Positions 19,613 to 31,856 are shown, counted from the stretch's first letter. The stretch is 64,000 nt of DNA from Altererythrobacter sp. BO-6 (GCF_011047315.1 NZ_CP049259.1:310001-374000), one strand, 5' to 3'. Program-made: numbers and translations. The notes: a model not told the origin generated them from the sequence alone.

Positions 19613-19939
19613 ATGGCCAGCGAAGACAAACGCAATGCCCTGCGCCAGCGCATCGAAACGGCGCAGAACCGCCTTTCGGAGAACCCGGCGAGCAACTATG
19701 CACGCGAGGCAGCTGATCAGGTGATCGGCTTTGCCAAGGCCAACCCATTGGTTGTGCTTGCGGGCGCTGTCGCCGTCGGCCTCACACTGGGTTCGCTGTC
19801 GCAGCGGGGTAAGAAAGCTGCCGCCGCAACAGGTGTTTTCAGGCGGTTCGCAACCGATGCCGCCATCGCTTTCGCGGTAGCCTTGTATGAGCGCGCCTCA
19901 CACCGCAGCGAAGAAGAAAAAGACCAACCATCCGGCTAG
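19613..19939 (+). CDS. Small membrane protein, fourth gene of yqjDE-like operon
   Basis: A 108-residue protein with a charged N-terminal helix (EDKRNALRQRIETAQNRLSE), then AKANPLVVLAGAVAVGLTLGSL, which resembles the C-terminal anchor of YqjD-type proteins, and a second weak hydrophobic helix near residues 78-92. It begins at the ATG at 19613, one base after the preceding stop. An upstream in-frame ATG at 19550 lies inside the previous gene and is unlikely. Function unknown. Confidence 0.65.
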   Translation: MASEDKRNALRQRIETAQNRLSENPASNYAREAADQVIGFAKANPLVVLAGAVAVGLTLGSLSQRGKKAAAATGVFRRFATDAAIAFAVALYERASHRSEEEKDQPSG

Positions 19940-20016
19940 GTCAGCGCCCCTGCCCCTTGCCAGACGCGCTGGCTCCGCTATGGGGCGCGCCATTCTCTCC
20001 AAGGAAACAGGACATC

Positions 20017-20247
20017 ATGGCTGAAACCGAGACAAAACAGCGCCTGCACCTGGTCATGGGTGGGCGCGTGAAAGACCCCCGTACGCTGGAGTTCCAGGAT
20101 CCCGAAAGCTTGCACGTCGTCGGCGTGTTCAGCAGCTATGACGCCGCGGTCGAGGCATGGCGCGCCAATGCCCAGCGCACCGTCGACGATGCCGAAATGA
20201 AATATGTGGTGGTGCACATCCACCGGTTGCTGACGCCGGACGCCTAA
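20017..20247 (+). CDS. DUF4170 domain-containing protein
   Basis: A 76-residue protein consisting of one DUF4170 domain, common in alphaproteobacteria and of unknown function. Typical pattern: LVMGGRVKDPRTLEF, VVGVFSSYDAAVEAWRANAQRTVDDAEMKYVVVHIHRLL. The ATG at 20017 lies after AAGGA at 20001-20005. It is 77 bp beyond the yqjDE-like operon and may be co-transcribed with it. It is convergent with greA. Confidence 0.85.
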   Translation: MAETETKQRLHLVMGGRVKDPRTLEFQDPESLHVVGVFSSYDAAVEAWRANAQRTVDDAEMKYVVVHIHRLLTPDA

Positions 20248-20253
20248 GGCGCG

Positions 20254-20267
20254 CCGGCGCAAGCCGG
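20254..20267. terminator. Small hairpin between convergent genes
   Basis: CCGGC (20254-20258) and GCCGG (20263-20267) with a GCAA tetraloop, placed in the 21 bp between the stops of the DUF4170 gene and greA. There is no T tract, so this is only a weak candidate for a bidirectional end structure. Confidence 0.3.
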
Positions 20268-20268
20268 A

Positions 20269-20745
20269 TCAGATGAATTCGATCTTGTCGACAAGGTAGA
20301 ACTTGTCGCCCGAAGGCACGGTCACCTCGATCTCGTCGCCCACCTGCTTGCCGATCAGCGCACGCGCAATCGGCGAATTGTAGGAGATACGGCCGCGGCT
20401 GGCTTCAGCTTCGGTCTGGCCGACGATCTGGTATTTGACCGGCTTGTCGTTCTCGTCGAGCAGGGTCACCGTCGCGCCGAAGATGATCTTGTCTCCCGAA
20501 AGTGTGGTGGGATCGATGATCTGGGCGCGGCTGACCTTGTCTTCCAGCTCGGCAATCTGCGCCTCGACCTGGCCCTGGCGCTCCTTGGCGGCGTGATATT
20601 CGGCGTTCTCCGAAAGATCGCCATGCGCCCGCGCTTCTTCGATCGCCTCGACAATTTTCGGCCGTTCCGCACGCAAGGTCTTGAGATCGGCGGTAAGCCG
20701 CTCATAGCCTTCTGCCAGCATCGGAACCTTTTCCATCGTAGCCAT
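20269..20745 (-). CDS. greA: Transcription elongation factor GreA
   Basis: Binds the secondary channel of RNA polymerase and stimulates cleavage of backtracked transcripts. The 158-residue length is standard. The N-terminal coiled coil includes [19 protein letters not shown], which carries the acidic tip residues, and the C-terminal FKBP-like domain has [29 protein letters not shown]. It lies downstream of carB on the same strand, separated by 113 bp. Confidence 0.97.
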   Translation of the reverse strand: MATMEKVPMLAEGYERLTADLKTLRAERPKIVEAIEEARAHGDLSENAEYHAAKERQGQVEAQIAELEDKVSRAQIIDPTTLSGDKIIFGATVTLLDENDKPVKYQIVGQTEAEASRGRISYNSPIARALIGKQVGDEIEVTVPSGDKFYLVDKIEFI

Positions 20746-20858
20746 CCAGTCTTTCCTTCAGCGCCCTCCCCCCTGAAAAGACAGTCATTTCCAACGTGGC
20801 CGCTTCTGCCGAGGCGGCCTTGTCAACGTCGGGATGTCGGGAAAAGGGCTGTTTGTCG

Positions 20859-23800
20859 CTAACTATAATAGTCCTGCAACGAGCGGACTTCAAGCTGGCT
20901 TGCATTTACCGCATGAATTGCGTTTGCTGCAGCGATCGATGCGGCCGCCGTGGTGTAATACGGCAGCTTCTTTTCCAGCGCCGATGCACGGATCGATTTC
21001 GAGTCCAGCAGGCTCTGCCACCCCTCGGTCGTATTGAAGATCAGATCGACTTCGCCATCGATAATCTTGTCGACGATATGCGGCTGACCCTCGGCCACCT
21101 TGTTCACCCGTTCAACCGGCAGGCCTTGCTCCGCCAGATAGCTTTGCGTGCCGCCGGTCGCGATCACGCGGAAGCCTTGCTCGATCAGCGTCCGTACCGC
21201 ACCCAGGATCGGCGCCTTGTCGGTGTCCTTGACCGAAACGAACAGCGTGCCTTCGGTCGGCAGCACCATCCCCGCCGCCAGCTGCGACTTCAGGAACGCC
21301 GCCTCGAAGCTGCGGTCGATGCCCATCACTTCGCCGGTCGATTTCATCTCGGGAGAGAGCACCGGATCGCTGCCCGGGAAACGGCTGAACGGGAACACCG
21401 CTTCCTTGACCGCCATATAGGGTAGATCGCGCTTGAACGGCTCGAAATTGCTCAGCGATTCGCCCGCCATCACCCGCGCGGCGATCTTCGCCACAGGCTG
21501 TCCGATAGCCTTCGCAACAAACGGGACGGTGCGACTGGCGCGGGGGTTCACCTCGATCAGATAGACCTCACCGTCTTTCACCGCGAACTGCACGTTCATC
21601 AGGCCGACGACCTTGAGCGCATGCGCCAGCGCCTCTGCCTGGCGTTCCATCTCCTCAATGATGGACTTCGGCAGCGAATAGGGCGGAAGGGTGCAGGCGC
21701 TATCGCCGGAATGGACGCCGGCCTCCTCGATATGCTGCATCACGCCAGCGATGCGCACTTCCTTGCCATCGCACAGCGCATCGACATCGCATTCGACCGC
21801 GTCGCGCAAATATTGGTCGACCAGCACCGGGCTGTCACCCGACACGTTCACAGCGGTGCGGATGTAGTCATCTAGTTGCGCCTCGCTGTCGACGATCTCC
21901 ATCGCGCGGCCACCCAGCACATAGGACGGGCGCAGCAGCACCGGATAGCCGATCCGCGCGGCAACGGCGGCCGCCTCATCGCGGCTGTAAGCGATGCCAT
22001 TGTCAGGCTGCTTGAGCTTGAGCTTGTTGACGAGCCGCGCGAAACGCTCACGGTCTTCTGCGAGGTCGATCGCATCGGGCGAGGTGCCCAGGATCGGGAT
22101 GCCTGCATCCTCGAGTGCTTGCGCCAGCTTCAGCGGGGTCTGCCCGCCGAATTGCACGATCACGCCGACCAGCTCGCCCTTCGACTGTTCGACGCGCAGG
22201 ATTTCCAGCACGTCTTCCGCCGTCAGCGGCTCGAAATAGAGCCGGTCGGACGTGTCATAATCGGTCGAGACGGTTTCCGGGTTGCAGTTGACCATGATCG
22301 TCTCGAACCCGGCTTCAGCCAGCGCAAAGCAGGCGTGGACGCAGCAATAGTCGAATTCGATCCCCTGCCCGATCCGGTTTGGCCCGCCACCGAGGATGAC
22401 GATCTTCTTGCGGTCGCTCGGGTCCGCCTCACACTCCGGCTCGCCAAAGCTGGGCGCTTCATAGGTCGAGTACATATAGGGCGTGATCGCCTCGAACTCG
22501 GCGGCGCAGCTGTCGATCCGCTTGAATACCGGATGCACGCCCAGCTTGTTGCGCAGCGCCCGCACCTCGTCTTCGCTGGTCGCACCGGCCATCGCCTGCA
22601 GTGCGTCGTGCAGCAGGCCGGAACGCTTGGCCTGGGTCTCGCCCAGCCCGCCCGCTACGCCGACCGAACGCACCGCCAGAGTGGCGAGCCGCTTGTCGGA
22701 AAAGCCCATCGATTTCAGGCGCCTTAGCTCGGCCGCATCGCGCGGCAAGCCATCTGCGGAAATCTGCTTCTCGGCAGCGATGATCTCCTCGATCTGGCGC
22801 AGGAACCACGGATCATAGGATGTAACCGCGTGGATTTCCTCGACGCTCATACCCGCGCGAAAGGCCTGCCCCACATACAGCAGCCGGTCAGGCGTGCGGC
22901 GCGAGAGCGCGGCGGTGAGCACTTCGCGTGAGACGCCTTCGAGCGACGGCACGCGGTTGAACCCGTCGAGGCCCGTCTCCAGCCCGCGCAGCGCTTTCTG
23001 CACCGATTCCTGGAAGTTACGGCCGATCGCCATCACTTCGCCGACCGATTTCATCGCAGTCGCAAGCTCCGGCTTGGCGCCCTTGAACTTCTCGAAGGCG
23101 AAGCGCGGGATCTTCGTAACCACGTAGTCGATGGTAGGCTCGAACGATGCCGGCGTAGCGCCGGTGATCTCGTTGGTAATCTCGTCCAGCGTATAGCCTA
23201 CCGCAAGCTTGGCGGCGACGCGCGCGATCGGGAAACCGGTCGCCTTGGAAGCCAATGCCGAGCTGCGCGACACGCGCGGGTTCATCTCGATCACGATCAG
23301 GCGTCCGTCGGCTGGGTTGACCGCGAACTGCACGTTCGACCCGCCGGTCTCGACCCCGATCTCTCGCAGCACCGCGATGCTGGCGGTGCGCATGATCTGG
23401 TATTCCTTGTCGGTCAGCGTCAGCGCAGGGGCGACGGTGATGCTGTCACCGGTATGCACTCCCATCGGATCGACATTCTCGATGCTGCAGATGATGATGG
23501 CATTGTCGTTCCGGTCCCGGACGACCTCCATCTCGTATTCCTTCCACCCCAGCAGCGATTCCTCGATCAGCACTTCGGTGGTGGGCGAGGCGTCGAGCCC
23601 TTCGCGCACAATCCGTTCGAATTCAGCCTTGTTGTAGGCGATGCCGCCGCCGGTGCCGCCCAGGGTGAAGCTGGGTCGGATGATCGAGGGCAGCCCAGTA
23701 TGTTCGAGCACCGCAAAGGCCTCTTCCACCGTGTGCGCTACGCCGCTCCGCGCGCTTTCAAGGCCGATCTTGTCCATCGCCGCGCGGAAACGATGGCGGT

Positions 23801-24182
23801 TCTCCGCCTTGTCGATCGCATCGGCATCGGCGCCGATCATCTGCACGCCGTACTTCTCCAGCGTGCCGTTGTTGAACAGTGCCAGCGCGCAGTTGAGCGC
23901 GGTCTGCCCGCCCATGGTCGGCAGCACCGCATCGGGCCGTTCCTTGGCGATGATCTTCTCGACGATTTCGGGCGTGATCGGCTCGATATAGGTCGCGTCG
24001 GCAAACTCGGGATCGGTCATGATCGTGGCCGGGTTCGAATTGACCAGCACGACACGATAGCCCTCTTCTTTCAGGGCCTTGATGGCCTGCGTTCCGGAGT
24101 AATCGAACTCGCAGGCCTGGCCGATGATGATCGGGCCGGCGCCGATGACGAGGATCGAGGAGATGTCAGTGCGTTTGGGCAT
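20859..24182 (-). CDS. carB: Carbamoyl-phosphate synthase large subunit
   Basis: Makes carbamoyl phosphate for arginine and pyrimidines from bicarbonate, ATP and ammonia delivered by CarA. The 1107 residues show the duplicated ATP-grasp halves: the first starts with [20 protein letters not shown] and includes [10 protein letters not shown] and [18 protein letters not shown]; the second starts with [19 protein letters not shown] and includes [20 protein letters not shown]-terminal methylglyoxal-like regulatory domain follows ([20 protein letters not shown]). A small lipoprotein gene is inserted between carA and carB. Confidence 0.98.
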   Translation of the reverse strand: MPKRTDISSILVIGAGPIIIGQACEFDYSGTQAIKALKEEGYRVVLVNSNPATIMTDPEFADATYIEPITPEIVEKIIAKERPDAVLPTMGGQTALNCALALFNNGTLEKYGVQMIGADADAIDKAENRHRFRAAMDKIGLESARSGVAHTVEEAFAVLEHTGLPSIIRPSFTLGGTGGGIAYNKAEFERIVREGLDASPTTEVLIEESLLGWKEYEMEVVRDRNDNAIIICSIENVDPMGVHTGDSITVAPALTLTDKEYQIMRTASIAVLREIGVETGGSNVQFAVNPADGRLIVIEMNPRVSRSSALASKATGFPIARVAAKLAVGYTLDEITNEITGATPASFEPTIDYVVTKIPRFAFEKFKGAKPELATAMKSVGEVMAIGRNFQESVQKALRGLETGLDGFNRVPSLEGVSREVLTAALSRRTPDRLLYVGQAFRAGMSVEEIHAVTSYDPWFLRQIEEIIAAEKQISADGLPRDAAELRRLKSMGFSDKRLATLAVRSVGVAGGLGETQAKRSGLLHDALQAMAGATSEDEVRALRNKLGVHPVFKRIDSCAAEFEAITPYMYSTYEAPSFGEPECEADPSDRKKIVILGGGPNRIGQGIEFDYCCVHACFALAEAGFETIMVNCNPETVSTDYDTSDRLYFEPLTAEDVLEILRVEQSKGELVGVIVQFGGQTPLKLAQALEDAGIPILGTSPDAIDLAEDRERFARLVNKLKLKQPDNGIAYSRDEAAAVAARIGYPVLLRPSYVLGGRAMEIVDSEAQLDDYIRTAVNVSGDSPVLVDQYLRDAVECDVDALCDGKEVRIAGVMQHIEEAGVHSGDSACTLPPYSLPKSIIEEMERQAEALAHALKVVGLMNVQFAVKDGEVYLIEVNPRASRTVPFVAKAIGQPVAKIAARVMAGESLSNFEPFKRDLPYMAVKEAVFPFSRFPGSDPVLSPEMKSTGEVMGIDRSFEAAFLKSQLAAGMVLPTEGTLFVSVKDTDKAPILGAVRTLIEQGFRVIATGGTQSYLAEQGLPVERVNKVAEGQPHIVDKIIDGEVDLIFNTTEGWQSLLDSKSIRASALEKKLPYYTTAAASIAAANAIHAVNASQLEVRSLQDYYS

Positions 24183-24198
24183 CTAAAATACTTTCACT

Positions 24199-24735
24199 TC
24201 ATGCACGCTTGCACTTGGCGCGAAACAATCGCGCGCTTTGCCCAGTTGGAGCGTTGAGTTTGAAGGTCGATTGAAAAGCGAATAATTCGCCGTCGGGGGA
24301 TTCTAGAACGGCAAAATTCTCTGAGATTCCATATCTCGGGTAGTCAACAAGCCACGAGTCAAGATCCCGACCGTCAATGGATTTGAGTCGACGGATGTTC
24401 CCCCCATCTTCGGTGGTTCTTATCGTTCCGCTGCTCGTGCCGTACCAAATAATGTCCGCCGTCCCATCGGGCTTTTCAGTGAAGACCGTGTATCCATCGC
24501 CAATTCTGTCTTCTTGCAGTCCTTCGTCCCAAGCGAAGGAGTGGATTGCGAGACCAATGGGCTCCCCACAAAAGAAAATTGGGGCCTCTCCTTCCACCAA
24601 ATGTTGAGAAACCTTCGTCGCAACCAAACGAGAATCTGCTTCAGAAAAGTCAGCAAGGGGCGGTTGTGGGCTGCTCATAGAGCATCCCAGCAATAATGAC
24701 GTTCCGACAATAAGACCCGCAGTCCCTCTCATCAC
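24199..24735 (-). CDS. Hypothetical lipoprotein between carA and carB
   Basis: About 178 residues, family not recognised. The N terminus MMRGTAGLIVGTSLLLGCS has a lipobox (LLGC), so the mature protein is probably a lipid-anchored periplasmic protein. The rest is hydrophilic, with a Trp/Tyr-rich beta-like region. GTG at 24735 or ATG at 24732 both overlap the carA stop; carB starts 16 bp after its end. The stretch is clearly less GC-rich than carA and carB, which suggests late acquisition. It would be co-transcribed with carAB, but nothing indicates a role in carbamoyl phosphate synthesis. Confidence 0.75.
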   Translation of the reverse strand: MMRGTAGLIVGTSLLLGCSMSSPQPPLADFSEADSRLVATKVSQHLVEGEAPIFFCGEPIGLAIHSFAWDEGLQEDRIGDGYTVFTEKPDGTADIIWYGTSSGTIRTTEDGGNIRRLKSIDGRDLDSWLVDYPRYGISENFAVLESPDGELFAFQSTFKLNAPTGQSARLFRAKCKRA

Positions 24736-25922
24736 CCCAACATCCCCACGAACTTCTCGAACAGGTAAAAGCTGTCCTGCGGGCCGGGGCTCGCCTCGGG
24801 GTGGTATTGCACGCCGAACGCCTGCTTGCCCTTGATCGAAATGCCGCAGTTCGATCCATCGAACAGCGAAACATGAGTCTGCTCCACCTCGGGCGGCAGC
24901 GTATCCGCATCGACCGCGAAGCCGTGGTTCATGCTGGTGATTTCGACCAGCCCAGTCGTCTCGCCCCAGCCCTCGCCCACGCGCTGGACCGGATGGTTCG
25001 CGCCGCGGTGGCCCTGGTGCATCTTGGTGGTCTTCGCGCCCGCCGCCAGCGCCAGCATTTGGTGGCCGAGGCAGATGCCGAAAAGCGGGATATCGCGATC
25101 GAGCAGGCCCTTGATCACCGGCACGGCATATTCGCCGGTTGCCGCCGGATCGCCCGGCCCGTTGGAAAGGAACACGCCATCGGGCTTGAGCGCGAGGATT
25201 TCATCAAGCGAAGTCTTGGCCGGAACCACGGTGACCTTCGCCCCTGCCTTCACCAGATTGCGGAAGATATTGTCCTTCGCGCCGTAATCGATGGCGACGA
25301 CATGCGGGCGGTCTTCCGCCCCCCCCGTTCCCATCGTGCGATAGCCTTCGCCAAGCGCCCAGTCGGCCCCGGCCCAATCCTCTTGGCCCGCTCGCGTCAC
25401 AACCTGGGCCAGGTCCATCCCTTCGAGGCCCGCCCATTCCTGTGCCCGCTTGAGCAGCGCGGGAATATCGAACTTGCCGTTCGGATCATGCGCGATCACC
25501 GCATTGGGGGCGCCCGCCAACCTGATCCGCCGCGTCAGCGCGCGGGTATCGACCCCGCTAAGCCCGATCTTGCCATTCGCCGCCATCCATTCGGTGAAAC
25601 CCTGCAGGCTGCGGAAATTGCTCGGCTGGGTCACATCCTCGCGCACCACGCAGCCGACCACGCCCTCCACCTTGCTTTCGATATCTTCCGGGTTCGCGCC
25701 GACATTGCCGATATGCGGGAAGGTGAAGGTGACGATCTGCGCGGCATAGCTGGGATCGGTCATCACCTCCTGATAGCCGGTCATCGCGGTGTTGAAGCAC
25801 ACCTCGCCCACCGCCGCTCCGCTAACGCCGAAGCCCTTGCCCCAGATCACCGTGCCATCGGCCAGAACGAGGACTCCCGTCGCACCCTTTGGTTGCGCAG
25901 GACGAGAGGCAGCAGAAGCCAT
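24732..25922 (-). CDS. carA: Carbamoyl-phosphate synthase small subunit
   Basis: Glutamine amidotransferase subunit that supplies ammonia to CarB. The 396-residue product has the N-terminal CPSase domain (VLVLADGTVIWGKGFG, NTAMTGYQEVMTDPSYA) and a class I glutaminase domain with LSNGPGDP, the nucleophile in FGICLGHQ and the catalytic HPEASPGP near the C terminus. It is the first gene of a carA-lipoprotein-carB transcript and is divergent from yqeY. Confidence 0.97.
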   Translation of the reverse strand: MASAASRPAQPKGATGVLVLADGTVIWGKGFGVSGAAVGEVCFNTAMTGYQEVMTDPSYAAQIVTFTFPHIGNVGANPEDIESKVEGVVGCVVREDVTQPSNFRSLQGFTEWMAANGKIGLSGVDTRALTRRIRLAGAPNAVIAHDPNGKFDIPALLKRAQEWAGLEGMDLAQVVTRAGQEDWAGADWALGEGYRTMGTGGAEDRPHVVAIDYGAKDNIFRNLVKAGAKVTVVPAKTSLDEILALKPDGVFLSNGPGDPAATGEYAVPVIKGLLDRDIPLFGICLGHQMLALAAGAKTTKMHQGHRGANHPVQRVGEGWGETTGLVEITSMNHGFAVDADTLPPEVEQTHVSLFDGSNCGISIKGKQAFGVQYHPEASPGPQDSFYLFEKFVGMLG

Positions 25923-26078
25923 ATTGGGCTCTCCGAGTCAGGGGTTTTCCGGCAATGTCGCTAAGTCCCAGCCGCTAGCCATGCGGGGCGGGCGCGTCAA
26001 CCGCATGGGGAGAAATATCGACTATTCGGGGCATAAACCCTATCTGCCCCGCCAACACGAGAATAAAGGACCGATTCC

Positions 26079-26531
26079 ATGCTTCGCGACGACATCAAGG
26101 CCGCCACCATCACCGCCATGAAGGCAGGCGAAAAGGATCGTACCGCCGCGCTTCGCCTGATCGGGGCGAAGATCAAGGACCGCGACATCGAGATGCGCAC
26201 CTCGACCAAGGAAATCGCCGATGACGACCTGGTGGTGGAAGTGCTGCAGAAGATGGCGAAGCAGCGCCGCGAATCGATCGAGCTGTATGAACAGGGCGGG
26301 CGCGAGGAACTGGCCGCGCAGGAACGCGCCGAACTGGCGGTGATCGAGGAATTCCTGCCGGCAATGATGAGCGAGGCCGACACCGCCGCCGCGATCGAAG
26401 CGATCAAGGGCGAGCTTGGCGCCAGCTCTATCAAGGACATGGGCCGCGTGATGGCCGAGCTGAAGGCACGCCACGGTGCACAGCTCGACATGGGCAAGGC
26501 CAGCGGGCTGGTGAAAGCGGCGCTTTCCTAA
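26079..26531 (+). CDS. yqeY: GatB/YqeY domain-containing protein
   Basis: A 150-residue YqeY-family helical protein related to the tRNA-binding tail of GatB. Signature parts are DIKAATITAMKAGEKDRTAALRLI near the start, QKMAKQRRESIELYEQGGREELA and EEFLPAMMSEADTAAAIEAI. Function is not firmly known; a link to tRNA-dependent amidation is suggested by homology. It lies 12 bp before dnaG and forms a yqeY-dnaG-rpoD arrangement. Confidence 0.92.
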   Translation: MLRDDIKAATITAMKAGEKDRTAALRLIGAKIKDRDIEMRTSTKEIADDDLVVEVLQKMAKQRRESIELYEQGGREELAAQERAELAVIEEFLPAMMSEADTAAAIEAIKGELGASSIKDMGRVMAELKARHGAQLDMGKASGLVKAALS

Positions 26532-26543
26532 TACTGTCCGCCG

Positions 26544-28427
26544 ATGCTTTCCCCGCAGTGGCTTGACGAATTGCGTGCACGGGTGACGCTTTCCAGCGTC
26601 ATCATGCGCACGACCAAGCTGCAGCGCGCGGGCCGCGAGTGGAAGGCGTGCTGCCCGTTCCACAACGAGAAGTCGCCCAGCTTCACCGTCAATGACGAGA
26701 AGGGCTTCTACCACTGCTTCGGCTGCGGCGCGCATGGCGATGTGATCCGCTGGATGACCGACCAGCGCGGCTTGCAGTTCATGGATGCGGTGAAGGAGCT
26801 GGCGCAGCAGGCCGGGATGGAAGTCCCCCGCCCCGATCCTGTGGCCGCTCAGCGGGCGGAGCAGCGCGCCGGCCTGGTCGATGTGACCGAGGCGGCGCAA
26901 GGCTGGTTCGTGGAGAATTTGTTCGCCAGCGAGGGCGCGGCGGCGCGCGATTACCTCAAGTCACGCGGTTTTTCGTCTGCCGTCATGCGCGAATTCGGCT
27001 TCGGCTATGCACCAGATAGCAAGGTGGCGCTGAAGGGTGCGCTGGCGCAGTTCGACGAGGGCATGCTGGTCGAGGCCGGACTGCTGATCTCGGTCGATGA
27101 TAAGCCACCCTATGACCGCTTTCGTGACCGGCTGATGCTGCCGATCCATGATGCGCGCGGCCGCGTGATCGCGTTCGGCGGGCGGATCCTGGAAGCCCGC
27201 GATGGCGTGGCGAAATATCTCAATTCACCCGACACGCCTTTGTTCGACAAGGGGCGCACGCTCTACAATTTGCACCGCGCCGGCCCCGCCAGTCGCCAGA
27301 CGGGCCGCATGGTCGTGGTCGAAGGCTATATGGACGTGATCGCGCTGGCCAATGCCGGGATTACCGACGCAGTCGCGCCACTGGGTACCGCGCTGACCGA
27401 GAACCAGCTGACCATGCTGTGGCGCATGGTCGATGCACCGGTGCTGTGCTTCGATGGCGATGCGGCGGGCCAGCGCGCGGCGATGCGGGCAATCGGCCGC
27501 GCCCTGCCCATGCTGCAACCGGGCAAGAGCCTGGGGATTGTGCGCCTGCCCACCGGGCTCGATCCCGATGATCTGATCAGGCAGCAGGGCAAGGCGGCGA
27601 TGGAGCGACTGCTCGAACAGCCAGCAAACCTGCTCGACACGCTGTGGACCTTCGAACGCGACGCACAGGAACTGCGCACACCAGAGGACAAGGCCGGGCT
27701 CAAGGCGCGACTGATCGCGCATACCGAAGCGATCCAGCACCCAGACATCCGCGCGCTCTATCGCCGCGAGCTGCTGCAACTCTATTCCGATTTTGCCTTC
27801 CCGCCGCGCCCGCAGCGGCAATGGAACGGCCCGGCCCGCCCGGGCTGGCAGCAGGCGCCGCAGCGGCTTGCCGGTGATGTCGCGGCCAGGCTGCGCAAGG
27901 CCATTTCCGGCGGCGCGCGCAGCGACCTTGCCAGCGCGGTGATTCATGGCCTTGTCCGCCATCCAGGCGAAATCCGCCGCCACACCGAATCCCTCGGGCG
28001 GTTGGCCCGGTTCGAGCCGCGCATGGCCGAAACTGTCGAAACTCTGCTGGAACTGTCGGAAACGCTTGATTCGCGCGCCGACATGGCCATATCAGTGGCG
28101 CAAGGCCTTCCCGCCCCACCGGATCAAAACCGCTACGCTTTCCTGAGAGAAGGCACCAACCCGGTAGATGCGTGCGAGGAACTGGCTGAAGCTGTGTCGC
28201 TGTTGGTTGAAAAACCAGCGCTCAAGGCCGCTATTGCAGCGGCCACTGCGCGTTTCGACGATGATCCGGAAGGGTCGATCGCCGAGCAAAACCGACTGCG
28301 GGAACGGCTTTCCGCTTTGGATACCCGCCTGATGCATTTCGGGCGCAAGAAGGCCGCTACGGTGGCTGGCAATGAAATTTCTCGCGAGCCGGCTGACGAG
28401 CCGGTCTCCGACCTGGAAACGGACTGA
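26544..28427 (+). CDS. dnaG: DNA primase
   Basis: Makes RNA primers for chromosome replication and acts with the DnaB helicase. The 627-residue product has the N-terminal CHC2 zinc finger (CCPFHNEKSPSF...HCFGCGAHGD, about residues 38-66), the catalytic core with EGYMDVIAL and the TOPRIM residues in CFDGDAAGQRAAMRA, and a C-terminal helicase-binding domain from about residue 450. It sits between yqeY and rpoD, which starts 9 bp after its stop. Confidence 0.97.
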   Translation: MLSPQWLDELRARVTLSSVIMRTTKLQRAGREWKACCPFHNEKSPSFTVNDEKGFYHCFGCGAHGDVIRWMTDQRGLQFMDAVKELAQQAGMEVPRPDPVAAQRAEQRAGLVDVTEAAQGWFVENLFASEGAAARDYLKSRGFSSAVMREFGFGYAPDSKVALKGALAQFDEGMLVEAGLLISVDDKPPYDRFRDRLMLPIHDARGRVIAFGGRILEARDGVAKYLNSPDTPLFDKGRTLYNLHRAGPASRQTGRMVVVEGYMDVIALANAGITDAVAPLGTALTENQLTMLWRMVDAPVLCFDGDAAGQRAAMRAIGRALPMLQPGKSLGIVRLPTGLDPDDLIRQQGKAAMERLLEQPANLLDTLWTFERDAQELRTPEDKAGLKARLIAHTEAIQHPDIRALYRRELLQLYSDFAFPPRPQRQWNGPARPGWQQAPQRLAGDVAARLRKAISGGARSDLASAVIHGLVRHPGEIRRHTESLGRLARFEPRMAETVETLLELSETLDSRADMAISVAQGLPAPPDQNRYAFLREGTNPVDACEELAEAVSLLVEKPALKAAIAAATARFDDDPEGSIAEQNRLRERLSALDTRLMHFGRKKAATVAGNEISREPADEPVSDLETD

Positions 28428-28436
28428 CACGGACCT

Positions 28437-30512
<2,076 letters not shown>

Positions 30513-30560
30513 GCTGGCGCAAGATTCAAGCGTTACAATCTGGACCGTGCGAGGATTGTG

Positions 30561-31064
30561 ATGAACGCAAGCGCCGAAGATCCGGCCGAGGTGTTCCGGG
30601 TCTCAATGCGGACCCGGATACTTTTACCGTTAGCGGTCTCGGTATTCGGGATCATTCCGCTCGGTTCGCTATACTTGGCGTTCGGCACCGGCTCGTTCGA
30701 AATCTCCGCCGGTTCATCCGGCTGGAAAGGCACGCCTGTATGGCTCATCCTGACGTTATGCTGGCTCGCGTTCCTTTGGTTTCTCTTCGTCTTTGCCCGC
30801 ATGCTCAAATATTACCGCCGACCCCAGATGTTCACCCTTTCGAAGGGGGAAATTGAGATCGGCGGTGAACGTGTTCCCAAATCCCAGATCATGGAAATTC
30901 GCGGACGCGGATTGTTTGGCGATACAATCGTGCTCAGCAAGGCTGGCACATTCACGATCCACCCCCAGCTGACGCGAGGCGGGATCGGCGCGCTCCACCG
31001 CCATTTCCGGCGCCGATACGATGCCAAGGCCTTTGCCGAAGTGCCTTGGCTTGTGGGAAAATAG
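30561..31064 (+). CDS. Hypothetical membrane protein with two TM segments
   Basis: A 167-residue protein of unknown family. Two transmembrane segments lie near residues 20-42 and 60-82, followed by a cytoplasmic domain (MFTLSKGEIEIGGERVPKSQIMEIRGRGLFGD) resembling the small beta domains of PH-like membrane proteins. An ATG at 30561 and an overlapping GTG at 30558 are both possible, with GAGG at 30551. It follows rpoD by about 48 bp. Confidence 0.65.
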   Translation: MNASAEDPAEVFRVSMRTRILLPLAVSVFGIIPLGSLYLAFGTGSFEISAGSSGWKGTPVWLILTLCWLAFLWFLFVFARMLKYYRRPQMFTLSKGEIEIGGERVPKSQIMEIRGRGLFGDTIVLSKAGTFTIHPQLTRGGIGALHRHFRRRYDAKAFAEVPWLVGK

Positions 31065-31097
31065 CCCCGCCGCCGCCATTCCCTCTTGGCAAGTTCA

Positions 31098-31112
31098 TTG
31101 TGCAGTGCAACA
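31098..31112 (+). promoter_or_regulatory. TGCA-N-TGCA motif upstream of the ParA-like gene
   Basis: TTGTGCAGTGCAACA contains TGCA-G-TGCA. It lies about 30 bp before the ATG at 31141. TGC-rich sites of this kind are reported for the PHA regulator PhaR in alphaproteobacteria, but the match is only suggestive. Confidence 0.25.
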
Positions 31113-31140
31113 AAATGCGTAGCCGAAGGGAAGTACAGCC

Positions 31141-31764
31141 ATGCCAACCATTGCCATTATCAGCCAAAAGGGCGGATCCGGCAAGACCACCATCGCCCTG
31201 CACCTCGCCGCCAGCGCGACGCAGGCCAAAAAGCCGGCCTGCGTGATCGACACCGATCCGCAGGCCACCGCAGCCGCATGGGGTGACTGGCGTGGCGATT
31301 TCTTCCCGCTGGTGGTGACCAGCCCGCCGGCCCGGCTCGCCAAGACGATCGAGCGCGCGCACAAACAAGACGACGTGCAGGTCGTCGTGATCGACACCCC
31401 GCCCCATGCCGAGGCGGCGATGCGCGAAGCAATCAAGGCGGCGGACCTGGTGCTGATCCCTTCACGCCCGCGCGCCTTTGACCTTCACGCCCTCGAAGCT
31501 GTAGCCGAAATGGTCGAATTCGCCGGAAAACCGGCTTTCGTCGTGCTCAATGCTGTGCCGTCGGGTGCGACCAGGCAAGTCGCCGAAGCGACCGAAACCG
31601 CCAAGAGCCTTGGTCTGAAAACCTGCCCAGTAACCTTCGGCGAGCGCGCGGATTTCCACCGCTCTTCCGCCAAGGGCGAAGTCGCCTCCGAAATCGACGC
31701 CGAAGGCAAGGCCGCGGCCGAAGCGGCAGCACTCTGGAAATGGGCCGCGCGCCAGCTGAAGTAG
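31141..31764 (+). CDS. ParA family ATPase
   Basis: A 207-residue MinD/ParA-type ATPase with the deviant Walker A KGGSGKTT near residue 10, switch I IDTDPQATAAAWGDW and the Walker B region VVVIDTPPHAEAAMREAI. It lacks an N-terminal DNA-binding domain and no parB-like gene is nearby, so it is probably a stand-alone positioning ATPase rather than a chromosome or plasmid partition protein. It starts at the ATG at 31141, with GAAGGGAAG upstream. A TGCA-N-TGCA motif lies in its promoter region. Confidence 0.88.
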   Translation: MPTIAIISQKGGSGKTTIALHLAASATQAKKPACVIDTDPQATAAAWGDWRGDFFPLVVTSPPARLAKTIERAHKQDDVQVVVIDTPPHAEAAMREAIKAADLVLIPSRPRAFDLHALEAVAEMVEFAGKPAFVVLNAVPSGATRQVAEATETAKSLGLKTCPVTFGERADFHRSSAKGEVASEIDAEGKAAAEAAALWKWAARQLK

Positions 31765-31856
31765 CCGCACCCAAGCTGCACTACTACACCGCCACGCTGG
31801 CGCTTATCGCCTGGTCCCCGATAATCAGGGTTTGCCTTCATCGACGGGGATCGATC

